Source: JBMNGH01 sp050949725 (GTDB taxonomy: Bacteria > Bacillota > Thermosediminibacteria > Thermosediminibacterales > Tepidanaerobacteraceae). From it: a stretch of DNA of 64,000 nt. Positions 8,649-17,190 of this stretch are shown in pieces; the first letter of the stretch is position 1, and every line of letters starts with the position of its first letter. Both the position numbers and the translations under genes were made by a program. Location of the stretch: contig JBMNGH010000011.1 of the NCBI GenBank assembly GCA_050949725.1, positions 1 to 64,000 on the forward strand. The letters run 5' to 3'. The notes beneath the pieces are model-generated. The model was not told the DNA's origin. It was given only the letters and a program-made list of their open reading frames with translations, and made no database searches.

Positions 8649-9905
8649 CTATTTTAAAAAGCCCTGATAATGACGCATTACCATCTGTGCCTCAATCATC
8701 TTCATGGTTTCCAGTGCTACACCCACGACAATGAGCAGTGCAGTCCCTCCAAAAGATATTTGCAAAGATGTGATGCCCGTAATCAAATACGGCATTATAG
8801 CTATCGCAGCCAAGAAAATTGCGCCAACAAGCGTTATCCTTGTCATGATCCTGTTGAGATAGTCTGCTGTACGCCTGCCAGGTCTTATGCCAGGCACAAA
8901 TCCACCGTATTTCTTCATGTTATCGGCAACATCTGTTGGATTAAATGTAACGGCAGTGTAAAAATACGTAAAAAATATGATCATCAATGTGTAAAGAACT
9001 GCGTACAACCAACCACCCGGTTCCAAAGTATCAGCCAATTTAACAGCAAAACCACTGTTTGGGAAAAACCCAGCTACCGTGCTTGGAAACATCAGAATTG
9101 ACATTGCAAAAATTACGGGTATAACACCTGCTGAATTTACCTTTATCGGGATATGTGTCGATTGACCTCCGTAGACACGGCGTCCAACAACTCGCTTAGC
9201 ATATTGCACAGGTACTCTCCGCTCGCCCTGTTGTATCGCAATAACACATACTATTACTGCAATGGCAAAGACAGCAAACAAAGCAAGCATAAATATGTTT
9301 AAAGTTCCAACTTTAACCAGTGAATATACCTGAAAAACACTGCTGGGTAACCTAGACACGATTCCCGCAAAAATCAACAGCGATATACCATTACCAATTC
9401 CTTTTTCAGTTATCTGCTCGCCTAGCCACATGAGAAATGCTGTACCTGCCGTCAGGCTTATTACTACAACAATTGTCCCCATCAGGCCGGGATTCTTCAT
9501 CGCAGACCTAAAACCGTATGAAAGTCCAATGCCCTGTATCAGTGCCAATAAAACAGTGCCGTATCGTGTATACTGTGCTAATATTTTACGTCCGGCTTCC
9601 CCTTCTTTAGCGAGCTCCTCCCACTTAGGTATGACAATTGTTAAAAGCTGCACTATGATAGAGGAGTTAATATATGGGGTTATACTCATGGCAAAAACAG
9701 AGAATTGTGAGAAAGCGCCTCCGGCTATTATGTCAAAAAACCCCAAGAGGGCTCCTCTTTCAACTATGGCTTTAACAGCCTCAGGATCCATGCCGGGCAC
9801 CGGAACAAAACTCCCTATTCTAAAAACGATAAGCATAACCATCGTAAATTTGATCTTATTTCTTAAATCCGGTATTTTCCAGGCATTCCGAAGTGCCTCC
9901 AACAC
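8649..9905 (-). CDS. secY: Protein translocase subunit SecY
   Basis: SecY forms the channel of the general secretion pathway with SecE and SecG. The 418-residue protein has the expected ten hydrophobic segments, the plug-region GALLGFFDIIAGGAFSQFS and the cytoplasmic loop GERRVPVQYAKR that binds ribosomes and SecA. The chosen start is GTG after a GAGGTG site; it begins 1 nt after the rplO stop, consistent with coupling. Confidence 0.98.
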   Translation of the reverse strand: MLEALRNAWKIPDLRNKIKFTMVMLIVFRIGSFVPVPGMDPEAVKAIVERGALLGFFDIIAGGAFSQFSVFAMSITPYINSSIIVQLLTIVIPKWEELAKEGEAGRKILAQYTRYGTVLLALIQGIGLSYGFRSAMKNPGLMGTIVVVISLTAGTAFLMWLGEQITEKGIGNGISLLIFAGIVSRLPSSVFQVYSLVKVGTLNIFMLALFAVFAIAVIVCVIAIQQGERRVPVQYAKRVVGRRVYGGQSTHIPIKVNSAGVIPVIFAMSILMFPSTVAGFFPNSGFAVKLADTLEPGGWLYAVLYTLMIIFFTYFYTAVTFNPTDVADNMKKYGGFVPGIRPGRRTADYLNRIMTRITLVGAIFLAAIAIMPYLITGITSLQISFGGTALLIVVGVALETMKMIEAQMVMRHYQGFLK

Positions 9906-9906
9906 C

Positions 9907-10344
9907 TTAAATCACCTCAGCCTTCCCACCGGCGGATTCGATTTTTTCTTTAGCAGTTTTAGAAAATGCATGGGCTACGACATCCACTTTAATACTTATA
10001 TCTCCACGACCTAGTACTTTTACTCCGTCTCCGATCTTTTTGATGATTCTCCGTTCGAGCAGGAGCTCAGGTGTAATTTTAGTATTATCTTCAAATACAT
10101 TTAGATCCTCTACATTAATTATTTCGTATTCTTTTTTAAATATGTTTGTAAAGCCTCTCTTGGGCAATCTCCTGTAAATAGGCATCTGACCGCCTTCAAA
10201 GCCGGGGCGAACTCCGCCACCGCTCCTGGATTTCTGTCCCTTATGACCACGGGTCGATGTTTTCCCATGGCCTGAACCTATGCCCCGCCCTATTCTTTTA
10301 GGTTTTTCCTTTTGTTCCGGGGAACGGATTTCATGCAACCTCAC
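9907..10344 (-). CDS. rplO: 50S ribosomal protein L15
   Basis: L15 (uL15), 145 residues, is a late-assembly large-subunit protein. The basic glycine-rich N-terminal part (RIGRGIGSGHGKTSTRGHKG, QKSRSGGG) and the following GFEGGQMPIYRRLPKRGF are diagnostic. GTG start with AGGAGGTG. It directly follows rpsE because the rpmD gene usually located between them is absent. Confidence 0.97.
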   Translation of the reverse strand: MRLHEIRSPEQKEKPKRIGRGIGSGHGKTSTRGHKGQKSRSGGGVRPGFEGGQMPIYRRLPKRGFTNIFKKEYEIINVEDLNVFEDNTKITPELLLERRIIKKIGDGVKVLGRGDISIKVDVVAHAFSKTAKEKIESAGGKAEVI

Positions 10345-10367
10345 TTTCCTGCACCTCCTTTTAAGAA

Positions 10368-10868
10368 TTAGCCAAATAATTCTTCCACAGTCTTACCTCT
10401 CAGCTTTGCAACCTCTTCAGCTCTTTTTAACTGTTTGAGCGCAACAACAGTTGCATTGACCATGTTCCTCGAGTTGGATGAGCCTAGTGATTTGCTGACA
10501 ACATCTTTTAATCCAGCAAGTTCAAGAACGGCCCTGACCGGTCCTCCGGCTATTACTCCCGTCCCTTCTGGTGCCGGTTTAACGAGCACCCGACCAGCTC
10601 CGAATATACCTAAGCTCTCATGTGGAATGGTTCCGTTTATGATGGGGATATCAAAAAGGTTTTTCTTGGCAGCTTCAATCCCCTTGCGTATGGCTTCAGG
10701 AATTTCCTGTGCCTTGCCTGTTCCCACTCCCACTTTGCCGTTATTATTTCCAACGACCACCAGTACGGCAAACCGAAAATTTTTACCGCCTTTGACTACT
10801 TTGGCAACCCTGTTAATAGATACTACCTTTTCTACAAATTCTTGTTCCTCAACATTATTGTGCTGCAA
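10368..10868 (-). CDS. rpsE: 30S ribosomal protein S5
   Basis: S5 (uS5), 166 residues, contributes to decoding fidelity and mRNA unwinding at the entry channel. It has the N-terminal S5 fold (FVEKVVSINRVAKVVKGGKN) and the C-terminal domain with NMVNATVVALKQL. The start is TTG, 8-9 nt after GGGAGG. Only 23 nt separate its stop from rplO. Confidence 0.97.
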   Translation of the reverse strand: MQHNNVEEQEFVEKVVSINRVAKVVKGGKNFRFAVLVVVGNNNGKVGVGTGKAQEIPEAIRKGIEAAKKNLFDIPIINGTIPHESLGIFGAGRVLVKPAPEGTGVIAGGPVRAVLELAGLKDVVSKSLGSSNSRNMVNATVVALKQLKRAEEVAKLRGKTVEELFG

Positions 10869-10891
10869 AAACCTTACCTCCCTTCTATTTG

Positions 10892-11257
10892 TTAAAAGTC
10901 TAACCCGGTTTCACGTGCAGCATCTGCAAACGCTTTTACACATCCATGATACCTGTATCCGCCGCGATCAAAGGCAACATCTTTTATTCCTTTTTCCAGA
11001 GCCTTTTTAGCTACCAATTCCCCTACTTTTTTTGCAGATTCGGTATTACAACCGGATACCTCATCTCTTAAAGCTGGGTCCAAAGTCGATGCGGAAACAA
11101 TCGTCGTTCCTTCCTCATCATCTATAATCTGAGCGTAAATATGCTTTAGGCTTTTAAAAATACAAAGCCTGGGTCTTTCATTCGTTCCAAATATCTTTTT
11201 TCTGACCCGAAGATGCCTTTTCTTTCTAGCAATGTTGCGCGGTTGTTTGTAGATCAT
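10892..11257 (-). CDS. rplR: 50S ribosomal protein L18
   Basis: L18 (uL18), 121 residues from the ATG at 11257, binds 5S rRNA with L5. The basic N-terminus (RKKRHLRVRKKIFG) and the C-terminal VAFDRGGYRYHGCVKAFADAA are characteristic. An in-frame TTG two codons earlier overlaps the spacer after AGGAGGG, so the ATG is preferred. Confidence 0.96.
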   Translation of the reverse strand: MIYKQPRNIARKKRHLRVRKKIFGTNERPRLCIFKSLKHIYAQIIDDEEGTTIVSASTLDPALRDEVSGCNTESAKKVGELVAKKALEKGIKDVAFDRGGYRYHGCVKAFADAARETGLDF

Positions 11258-11276
11258 AGTCAACCCTCCTGTTACC

Positions 11277-11816
11277 TTATTTTACCCCGGTCTTGCCAAT
11301 CTTGCGCCTGACTACTTCGTCCTCGTATCTGATGCCCTTTCCTTTATAAGGTTCAGGTTCTCTTACTTTTCTGATGTTAGCCGCTATCTGGCCCACGAGT
11401 TCCTTGTCAAACCCTTTAACAGATATCCTGTTTTGTGCCGGCACATCAAATTCGATTCCAGCAGGCGGCTCAAATTCTACCGGATGCGAGTATCCTACTG
11501 TCAAGACAAGCTTGTTGCCCTGTTTGGCAGCCCTGTACCCTACGCCTTCCAGGACGAGCTTTTTTTCAAACCCTTCAACTACACCACGAACCATATTGAA
11601 TATAAGAGATCTTGTAAGGCCGTGAAGGGCTTTATGTTGATTGCTATCAGAAGGGCGCTCAACAATTAGCGCGGAATTATCTTTTTTTATTTTTATGTCT
11701 TTATGGAGTTCTCTAGTTAAACTTCCTTTTGGTCCTTTTACTTCAATCTTACTTCCATCGATGTTTACTTCTACTCCTTTAGGTATCTCTACCGGCATTT
11801 TACCGACCCTGGACAT
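11277..11816 (-). CDS. rplF: 50S ribosomal protein L6
   Basis: L6 (uL6), 179 residues, lies near the factor-binding site of the large subunit. Both L6 repeats are seen; the C-terminal signature is PEPYKGKGIRYEDEVVRRK. ATG start. It is in the standard spc position between rpsH and rplR. Confidence 0.98.
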   Translation of the reverse strand: MSRVGKMPVEIPKGVEVNIDGSKIEVKGPKGSLTRELHKDIKIKKDNSALIVERPSDSNQHKALHGLTRSLIFNMVRGVVEGFEKKLVLEGVGYRAAKQGNKLVLTVGYSHPVEFEPPAGIEFDVPAQNRISVKGFDKELVGQIAANIRKVREPEPYKGKGIRYEDEVVRRKIGKTGVK

Positions 11817-11837
11817 ACTTCACACCTCCTCGACCTT

Positions 11838-12239
11838 TTACCATACATAGCATATTACTTCTCCGCCAACATTTTCCTTTCTAGCCTGTTTATCGGTCAT
11901 AATTCCCTTAGAAGTGGACATAATAACCGTCCCGAGGCCCCCCATTACCCGCGGGATTTCATCTTTCCTGGCATATATTCGAAGTCCAGGTTTTGAAATC
12001 CTCTTTAGCCCCGTCAATATTTTCTTCTTGCCTGGCCCATATTTTAAATGAATTTTTATCATCCCCTGTTTGCTATCATCAATTACGTCATACCCCGAAA
12101 TATAGCCTTCATCCAGTAATGTTTGAGCAATTGCCTTCTTTATCTTTGAACAGGGGACTTCAACATCAGGATGTCCTGCATCATTGGCATTTCTTATACG
12201 TGTCAGCATATCCGCAATCACATCTGTCGTCATAGCCAA
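11838..12239 (-). CDS. rpsH: 30S ribosomal protein S8
   Basis: S8 (uS8), 133 residues, binds helix 21 of 16S rRNA and in E. coli represses the spc operon. Signatures include DMLTRIRNAND at the N-terminus and GIMTDKQARKENVGGEVICYVW at the end. The start is taken as TTG, about 9 nt after GGGAGG; an ATG two codons in is possible but is spaced 16 nt from the site. Confidence 0.96.
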   Translation of the reverse strand: MAMTTDVIADMLTRIRNANDAGHPDVEVPCSKIKKAIAQTLLDEGYISGYDVIDDSKQGMIKIHLKYGPGKKKILTGLKRISKPGLRIYARKDEIPRVMGGLGTVIMSTSKGIMTDKQARKENVGGEVICYVW

Positions 12240-12272
12240 AGAAAACTACCTCCCTTCATTCTCTGTACTAGC

Positions 12273-12458
12273 TTACCAGCTTGCCTTTCTTACCCCAGGT
12301 ATCTCACCGCGGTGAGCCATTTCTCTAAAACAAATGCGACATAAACCGTACTTGCGTAGATAAGCATGCGGTCTACCGCATATCTTGCACCTATTATATC
12401 TTCTCGTTGAAAATTTCGGGGGCCTCTTTTGCTTTGCTATTAATGATTTCTTGGCCAT
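12273..12458 (-). CDS. rpsN: 30S ribosomal protein S14, zinc-binding type Z
   Basis: The 61-residue protein is the short zinc form of S14 (uS14), with paired CKIC and CRIC motifs coordinating zinc, followed by the invariant MAHRGEIPGVRKASW. I start at MAKKSLIAKQ rather than three codons earlier. In Bacillus this form (rpsZ/rpsNA) is essential and is replaced by a zinc-free paralogue under zinc limitation; no paralogue is seen here. Confidence 0.97.
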   Translation of the reverse strand: MAKKSLIAKQKRPPKFSTRRYNRCKICGRPHAYLRKYGLCRICFREMAHRGEIPGVRKASW

Positions 12459-12475
12459 GCTCTTCACTCCTTCCT

Positions 12476-13015
12476 TTATTGTGCAAACGGCATGCCGAGG
12501 TTTCTTAATAGCTCTCTGGCCTCTTCATCCGTCTTTGCAGTTGTGACTATTGTAATGTCCATGCCCCTTACTCTGTCAATCTTATCATACTCGATTTCAG
12601 GGAATATAAGCTGTTCCTTAATTCCCAGTGTGTAATTCCCCCTACCGTCAAAAGAGTCAGGTGAGACTCCTCTAAAGTCACGAACCCTCGGTAGATCTAT
12701 ATTAAACAGCTTGTCGAGGAAATCATACATTTTGCTCCCTCTCAATGTTACCTTTGCACCTATGGGCATGCCCTGACGCAATTTAAAAGCCGCAACAGAT
12801 TTTCTGGCTTTTGTAACTATCGGCTTTTGTCCAGTGATTAACGTCAAGTCCCTTGTGGCAGACTCAATTGCCTTGGGGTTTTCACGCGCATCGTTAATAC
12901 CCATGTTGACAACCACTTTTTCAATCCTGGGTACTTCCATTACGCTTCTATAGTTAAAATGCTTCTTAAGTGCTGGCACCACTTCTTGTAGGTATCTTTC
13001 TTTCAAATTGGGCAT
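12476..13015 (-). CDS. rplE: 50S ribosomal protein L5
   Basis: L5 (uL5), 179 residues, anchors 5S rRNA and bridges to S13 and the P-site tRNA. It shows RIEKVVVNMGINDARENPKA, the KARKSVAAFKLRQGMPIGAKV core and the C-terminal VTTAKTDEEARELLRNLGMPF. ATG start with GGAGGTAG upstream. Confidence 0.98.
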   Translation of the reverse strand: MPNLKERYLQEVVPALKKHFNYRSVMEVPRIEKVVVNMGINDARENPKAIESATRDLTLITGQKPIVTKARKSVAAFKLRQGMPIGAKVTLRGSKMYDFLDKLFNIDLPRVRDFRGVSPDSFDGRGNYTLGIKEQLIFPEIEYDKIDRVRGMDITIVTTAKTDEEARELLRNLGMPFAQ

Positions 13016-13034
13016 GTCGCTACCTCCCTCCTGT

Positions 13035-13358
13035 TTATCTGTCTAAAACCTCACCGCACTTTTTGCACACCCTTACCTTGGAACCGTCAGAGAGAATCTT
13101 ATGACCAACACGCGTGGCACTTTGACATTTATTGCACACGGGCATTAGCTTTGAGGTGTCAATAGGCAGCTCCCGATGAATAATTCCTCCCTGTGGAGAT
13201 TTAGCTGATGGCTTTGTATGCCTTGACGCCATGTTGACCCCTTCTACAATGGCACTTTTCTTATTTGTGAATACCTTTATAATCTTGCCTTTCTTTCCCT
13301 TGTGTTTTCCCGAAATCACTGTAACTGTATCGCCTTTTTTTATATGCACTTTTGTCAA
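13035..13358 (-). CDS. rplX: 50S ribosomal protein L24
   Basis: L24 (uL24) initiates large-subunit assembly. The product (107 residues) begins MTKVHIKKGDTVTVISGKHKG with the KOW motif. The start is a TTG at 13358, 8 nt after GAGGAGGTG; an in-frame GTG three codons earlier overlaps that ribosome site and is unlikely. Two C-terminal Cys pairs (CNKC, CKKC) are visible, suggesting a zinc-ribbon end as in some L24 proteins. Confidence 0.95.
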   Translation of the reverse strand: MTKVHIKKGDTVTVISGKHKGKKGKIIKVFTNKKSAIVEGVNMASRHTKPSAKSPQGGIIHRELPIDTSKLMPVCNKCQSATRVGHKILSDGSKVRVCKKCGEVLDR

Positions 13359-13374
13359 ACAGCACACCTCCTCA

Positions 13375-13743
13375 TCACAAGACTTCGGGAGCCAGTGATA
13401 TTATTTTCATGAAATCCTTTTCTCTCAACTCACGGGCAACAGGCCCGAATATACGTGTTCCCCTGGGGTTTTTGTCTTCGTTTATGATAACAGCCGCATT
13501 TTCGTCAAATCTTATATACGAACCGTCGAGACGCTGCAAGCCTTTTTTTGTTCTGACAATGACCGCCTTTACCACATCACCTTTTTTAACAACGCCGTCG
13601 GGTGTTGCATTTTTAACCGATGCCACAATGATGTCACCGATGTTTGCAAACTTGCGCCTGGAACCACCTATCACCTTTATACACATCAATTCTTTGGCAC
13701 CGGTGTTGTCTGCCACATTCAGCTTCGTTTGCACCTGTATCAT
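13375..13743 (-). CDS. rplN: 50S ribosomal protein L14
   Basis: L14 (uL14), 122 residues, forms inter-subunit bridges and binds the silencing factor RsfS. It shows MIQVQTKLNVADNTGAKELM and the downstream GTRIFGPVARELREKDFMKI. ATG start. First gene of the spc part of the cluster, 19 nt after rpsQ. Confidence 0.98.
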   Translation of the reverse strand: MIQVQTKLNVADNTGAKELMCIKVIGGSRRKFANIGDIIVASVKNATPDGVVKKGDVVKAVIVRTKKGLQRLDGSYIRFDENAAVIINEDKNPRGTRIFGPVARELREKDFMKIISLAPEVL

Positions 13744-13762
13744 TCGAAAAACCTCCCTTCAA

Positions 13763-14020
13763 TTACTGCATTCTTTTGACGATATCCATCAAGACCCAAC
13801 GCTTCTCCCGACTAAGAGGCCTTGTCTCCATAATCTTAACCACATCTCCGATTTTGCACTCGTTTTTCTCGTCATGGGCCTTATACTTCTTTGTCCGTTT
13901 AATCGTCTTGCCATAAACCGAATGTCTCATAAAGTTTTCAACCGCTACCACTATCGTTTTGTCCATCTTATCGCTTACTACAACCCCGGTGCGTACTTTC
14001 CTGCTTTTTTGTCCTTGCAC
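13763..14020 (-). CDS. rpsQ: 30S ribosomal protein S17
   Basis: S17 (uS17), 85 residues, is an OB-fold protein binding 16S rRNA helix 11. The motif VVVSDKMDKTIVVAVE and the C-terminal METRPLSREKRWVLMDIV are typical. The start is a GTG; an ATG 4 nt upstream is out of frame and gives no L/S17 sequence. Confidence 0.96.
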   Translation of the reverse strand: MQGQKSRKVRTGVVVSDKMDKTIVVAVENFMRHSVYGKTIKRTKKYKAHDEKNECKIGDVVKIMETRPLSREKRWVLMDIVKRMQ

Positions 14021-14042
14021 TCATTATCCCTCCTCATCTTCC

Positions 14043-14258
14043 TCACTTTTCTATACCGGCCTTAACCTTTTTGTTCCGTCTTTCGGCAAGAACCGTCTTA
14101 ATTCGGGCAATGGTCTTTCTCACCTGTCGTATCCTCATAGGGTTGTCGAGCTGGCCGGTGGCTGCCTGGAAGCGCAAATTAAAGAGTTCTTCTTTTAAAT
14201 TCTTTATCTTCAATGTCAATTCATCATCAGACAGGTCTCTTATCTGCTTAACCTTCAT
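14043..14258 (-). CDS. rpmC: 50S ribosomal protein L29
   Basis: L29 (uL29), 71 residues from the ATG at 14258, is a helical hairpin at the tunnel exit. The sequence KVKQIRDLSDDEL and LFNLRFQAATGQLDN is diagnostic. A GTG three codons upstream is possible but too close to the GGCGGTG site. The start lies inside the 3' end of rplP (11-nt overlap), implying coupling. Confidence 0.95.
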   Translation of the reverse strand: MKVKQIRDLSDDELTLKIKNLKEELFNLRFQAATGQLDNPMRIRQVRKTIARIKTVLAERRNKKVKAGIEK

Positions 14259-14682
14259 TCTTATCACCGCCTAATTCTACGCGTTTTACTATCTTCGTCT
14301 TAATAGGCAATTTATATGAAGCGAGTGTCATGGCCTCCTTTGCTACTTGCTCAGGAACTCCACCCAGTTCAAATAAAACTCTGCCCGGTTTGACTACTGC
14401 GACCCAATATTCCGGGGAACCTTTACCGCTACCCATTCTGGTTTCTGCAGGTTTTTGAGTAACCGGTTTGTCAGGAAAAATTTTTATCCACACCTTGCCG
14501 CCTCTTTTTATAAACCTGGTCATTGCCACCCTTGCGGCTTCTATTTGCTGACTGGTGATCCATGCCGGCTCCAGCGCCTGCAACCCGTATTCTCCATAAG
14601 TTACTTCTGTACCTTTATGTGCCCTTCCTTTCATTGAGCCCCTCTGCTGTTTTCTATACTTGACCCTTTTTGGCATCAACAT
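14248..14682 (-). CDS. rplP: 50S ribosomal protein L16
   Basis: L16 (uL16), 144 residues, organises the A-site region of the large subunit. The segments MPKRVKYRKQQRGSMKGRA and GSGKGSPEYWVAVVKPGRVL are conserved. The first ATG is used (MLMPKR), spaced 11 nt from AAGGAGG; MPKRV two codons later is an alternative. It overlaps rpsC at its 5' end and rpmC at its 3' end. Confidence 0.96.
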   Translation of the reverse strand: MLMPKRVKYRKQQRGSMKGRAHKGTEVTYGEYGLQALEPAWITSQQIEAARVAMTRFIKRGGKVWIKIFPDKPVTQKPAETRMGSGKGSPEYWVAVVKPGRVLFELGGVPEQVAKEAMTLASYKLPIKTKIVKRVELGGDKNEG

Positions 14683-15349
14683 TACTCGCTTCGCCTCCTT
14701 CCTCAGCTTTTTTAGTATTTTTCACCGGAAGGATTTCTCCTTTGTATATCCAAACCTTAACCCCTATGCGGCCATAAGTGGTATGAGCTTCTGCAAATCC
14801 ATAATCAATATCTGCTCTCAGGGTCTGAAGTGGAATAGTCCCCTCATGATACATCTCTGACCGAGCAATTTCTGCACCGCCCAATCGACCGCTGACCATG
14901 GTCTTTATTCCCTTGGCTCCCGACTTCATTGCCCTAGAAATAGACTGTTTCATTGCACGTCTAAATGATATACGCCTTTCAAGCTGCGATGCTATATTTT
15001 CAGCGACAAGCTGCGCATCTGTATCCGGATTTTTAACTTCAACGACATTTATGGATACTTGCTTTCCTGTCATTTTCTCCAGTTCAGCTTTTGTTTCTTC
15101 GACCCCTGAACCGCTCTTTCCAATAACCATACCCGGCTTAGCCGTGTTAATGGTTATCCTCACTCTGTTTGCGGCCCGTTCTATTTCTACCTTTGAAATG
15201 CCAGAGGTGTAAAGTTTATTCTTAATATGTTTCCGAATTTTATAATCTTCTAAAAGCTGAGATGCATATTCCTTACTGGAATACCATCTCGAATCCCAGT
15301 CTTTAATAACTCCGACCCTAAGACCGTGGGGGTGTACTTTTTGACCCAA
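14654..15349 (-). CDS. rpsC: 30S ribosomal protein S3
   Basis: S3 (uS3), 231 residues, lines the mRNA entry channel and has helicase-like function with S4 and S5. It has the N-terminal GQKVHPHGLRVGV, the KH-type stretch GMVIGKSGSGVEETKAEL and the C-terminal ADIDYGFAEAHTTYGRIGVKV. The start is TTG with AAGGAGGG. Its end overlaps rplP by 29 nt. Confidence 0.97.
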   Translation of the reverse strand: MGQKVHPHGLRVGVIKDWDSRWYSSKEYASQLLEDYKIRKHIKNKLYTSGISKVEIERAANRVRITINTAKPGMVIGKSGSGVEETKAELEKMTGKQVSINVVEVKNPDTDAQLVAENIASQLERRISFRRAMKQSISRAMKSGAKGIKTMVSGRLGGAEIARSEMYHEGTIPLQTLRADIDYGFAEAHTTYGRIGVKVWIYKGEILPVKNTKKAEEGGEASNVDAKKGQV

Positions 15350-15352
15350 ATT

Positions 15353-15691
15353 CTATCCCTCCTTTTCTCTTAATACTACCGTAATATGACTTGTCTTTTT
15401 CCGTATCATCGCTGCCCTGCCCTGAGCCCTGGCTCTATACCTCTTTAACGTGGGGCCCTGGTCCGCATAGCATTTTGCAACATAGAGAGAATCTCTATCC
15501 ATGTCATGATTGTTCTGCGCATTGGCAGCAGCAGAAAGCAAAACTTTCTCTATTACTTTTGATGCTGATTTGGGTGTAAACCTAAGAATTGCAAGCGCTT
15601 CTTCAAGTCTTTTCCCTCTTATAAGGTCAATTACCATCCTTGCCTTTCTAGGTGCAATCCTAACAAACTTCGCATGTGCCCTAGCTTCCAA
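15353..15691 (-). CDS. rplV: 50S ribosomal protein L22
   Basis: L22 (uL22), 112 residues, extends a hairpin into the exit tunnel. It begins MEARAHAKFVRIAPRKARMV and contains the loop GPTLKRYRARAQGRA, which carries no visible macrolide-resistance type insertion. TTG start with GGAGGTAA. Confidence 0.97.
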   Translation of the reverse strand: MEARAHAKFVRIAPRKARMVIDLIRGKRLEEALAILRFTPKSASKVIEKVLLSAAANAQNNHDMDRDSLYVAKCYADQGPTLKRYRARAQGRAAMIRKKTSHITVVLREKEG

Positions 15692-15724
15692 CTTAGCTTA
15701 CCTCCTTTGCCAGGTCTTAATCGT

Positions 15725-16009
15725 TTATTTCAGCGTTGTCGATTTTTCCGTATGAGCCCCGTGTCCTCTGAAAGTCCTGGTGGGAGCGAATTCACCCAGC
15801 TTATGGCCTACCATATCTTCAGTAATGTATATCGGGACATGCTTTCTTCCATCGTGAACCGCTATGGTATGCCCCACCATTTCGGGGAAAATCGTTGAAT
15901 CCCTTGACCAAGTCTTCAAGACCTTTTTTTCTCTTTTTTGATTCATTTGGACGATCTTCTTCAATAGCTTTTCATCAACGAAGGGCCCTTTTTTAGTTGA
16001 ACGGCTCAT
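15725..16009 (-). CDS. rpsS: 30S ribosomal protein S19
   Basis: S19 (uS19), 94 residues, sits in the 30S head with S13. MSRSTKKGPFVDEKLLKKI and the later GHKLGEFAPTRTFRGHG are diagnostic. ATG start with a GGGAGG site. Standard S10-cluster position between rplB and rplV. Confidence 0.98.
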   Translation of the reverse strand: MSRSTKKGPFVDEKLLKKIVQMNQKREKKVLKTWSRDSTIFPEMVGHTIAVHDGRKHVPIYITEDMVGHKLGEFAPTRTFRGHGAHTEKSTTLK

Positions 16010-16027
16010 TAAACTGCCTCCCTTCTC

Positions 16028-16855
16028 TTACTTGCGATGTTTGACAATATATTTGTCAGACTCCTTCTTTTTCTTTCTCGTCTTATAACCAAGTGTAGGT
16101 TTTCCCCATGGAGTGACAGGGCTCTTTCTGCCGATAGGTGCCTTGCCTTCGCCTCCACCATGGGGGTGGTCAACAGGGTTCATAACAACTCCTCGCACAT
16201 GCGGCCTTTTATCTAGCCAACGTGAACGGCCTGCCTTACCCGTAGACAGGTTCTCATGATCAACATTTCCGATTTGACCGATCGTAGCCCTACATTCTTG
16301 TTTAACCATCCTCATTTCTCCGGACGGCAATCTGAGTGTAGCAAAACCGTTTTCCCTTGCCATGAGTTGTGCTGAAGTGCCGGCTGCTCTAACCATCTGA
16401 CCGCCTTTGCCCGGTATTAACTCTACATTATGCACAATCGTCCCTACCGGCATATGTGTAAGAGGAAGAGCGTTTCCAGGCCTGATATCGGCCTTTTCGC
16501 CCGATTCCACTATATCTCCTACTTTTAGGCCCAATGGTGCTAAAATGTAACGCTTTTCACCATCAGCATAATTGAGCAATGCTATATTTGCAGAGCGGTT
16601 AGGGTCATATTCAATTGCTGCAACCTTTGCAGGTACGCCATCTTTATTTCGCTTGAAATCTATTATCCGATATTTTCGCTTGTGGCCGCCTCCGCGATGT
16701 CTTGCAGTTATGCGTCCATCGGCATTGCGCCCTGCTTTATTCTTTAATGTTTCAACCAGCGATCGCTCGGGTTCTTTTTTTGTAATTTCTTCAAAAGTGG
16801 AAACGGTCATATATCTTCTCCCCGGCGATGTAGGTTTGAATTTTTTTATAGCCAT
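16028..16855 (-). CDS. rplB: 50S ribosomal protein L2
   Basis: L2 (uL2), 275 residues, is close to the peptidyl-transferase centre and required for subunit joining. The conserved RHRGGGHKRKYRIIDF, the central GTIVHNVELIPGKGGQMVRAAG and the C-terminal VDHPHGGGEGKAPIGRK (with the histidine implicated in catalysis) are intact. ATG start. Confidence 0.99.
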   Translation of the reverse strand: MAIKKFKPTSPGRRYMTVSTFEEITKKEPERSLVETLKNKAGRNADGRITARHRGGGHKRKYRIIDFKRNKDGVPAKVAAIEYDPNRSANIALLNYADGEKRYILAPLGLKVGDIVESGEKADIRPGNALPLTHMPVGTIVHNVELIPGKGGQMVRAAGTSAQLMARENGFATLRLPSGEMRMVKQECRATIGQIGNVDHENLSTGKAGRSRWLDKRPHVRGVVMNPVDHPHGGGEGKAPIGRKSPVTPWGKPTLGYKTRKKKKESDKYIVKHRK

Positions 16856-16899
16856 ACTATTCCCTCCTTTTGTTTAATACTCTGCTACTAAAAAATCAA

Positions 16900-17190
16900 T
16901 TATAGGGACTCAAAAAACTCTATTTCTTTACTGTCATTTGTGAGTGTGACTATGGCTTTTTTCCAATCTGCACGTTTGCCCTCAAACCTGCCCATTCTTT
17001 TCTTTTTGCCTCTCATATTGATGGTGTTTACCTTATCGACCTTAACACCAAAGATTGATTCCAGTGCGTTTTTAATTTCTGTCTTATTCGCTCTTTTATC
17101 GACTACAAAAACGTACTTTTTATACTGCTTCATGTCCATTGTCTTTTCTGTTATCCACGGACGGAGTATGATGTCATGCGGGTTTTTCAT
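16900..17190 (-). CDS. rplW: 50S ribosomal protein L23
   Basis: L23 (uL23), 96 residues, is the exit-site docking point for trigger factor and SRP. The sequence has IILRPWITEKTMDMKQYKKY and VDKRANKTEIKNALESIFGV. The ATG overlaps the rplD stop in an ATGA arrangement, so the two genes are probably translationally coupled. Confidence 0.97.
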   Translation of the reverse strand: MKNPHDIILRPWITEKTMDMKQYKKYVFVVDKRANKTEIKNALESIFGVKVDKVNTINMRGKKKRMGRFEGKRADWKKAIVTLTNDSKEIEFFESL

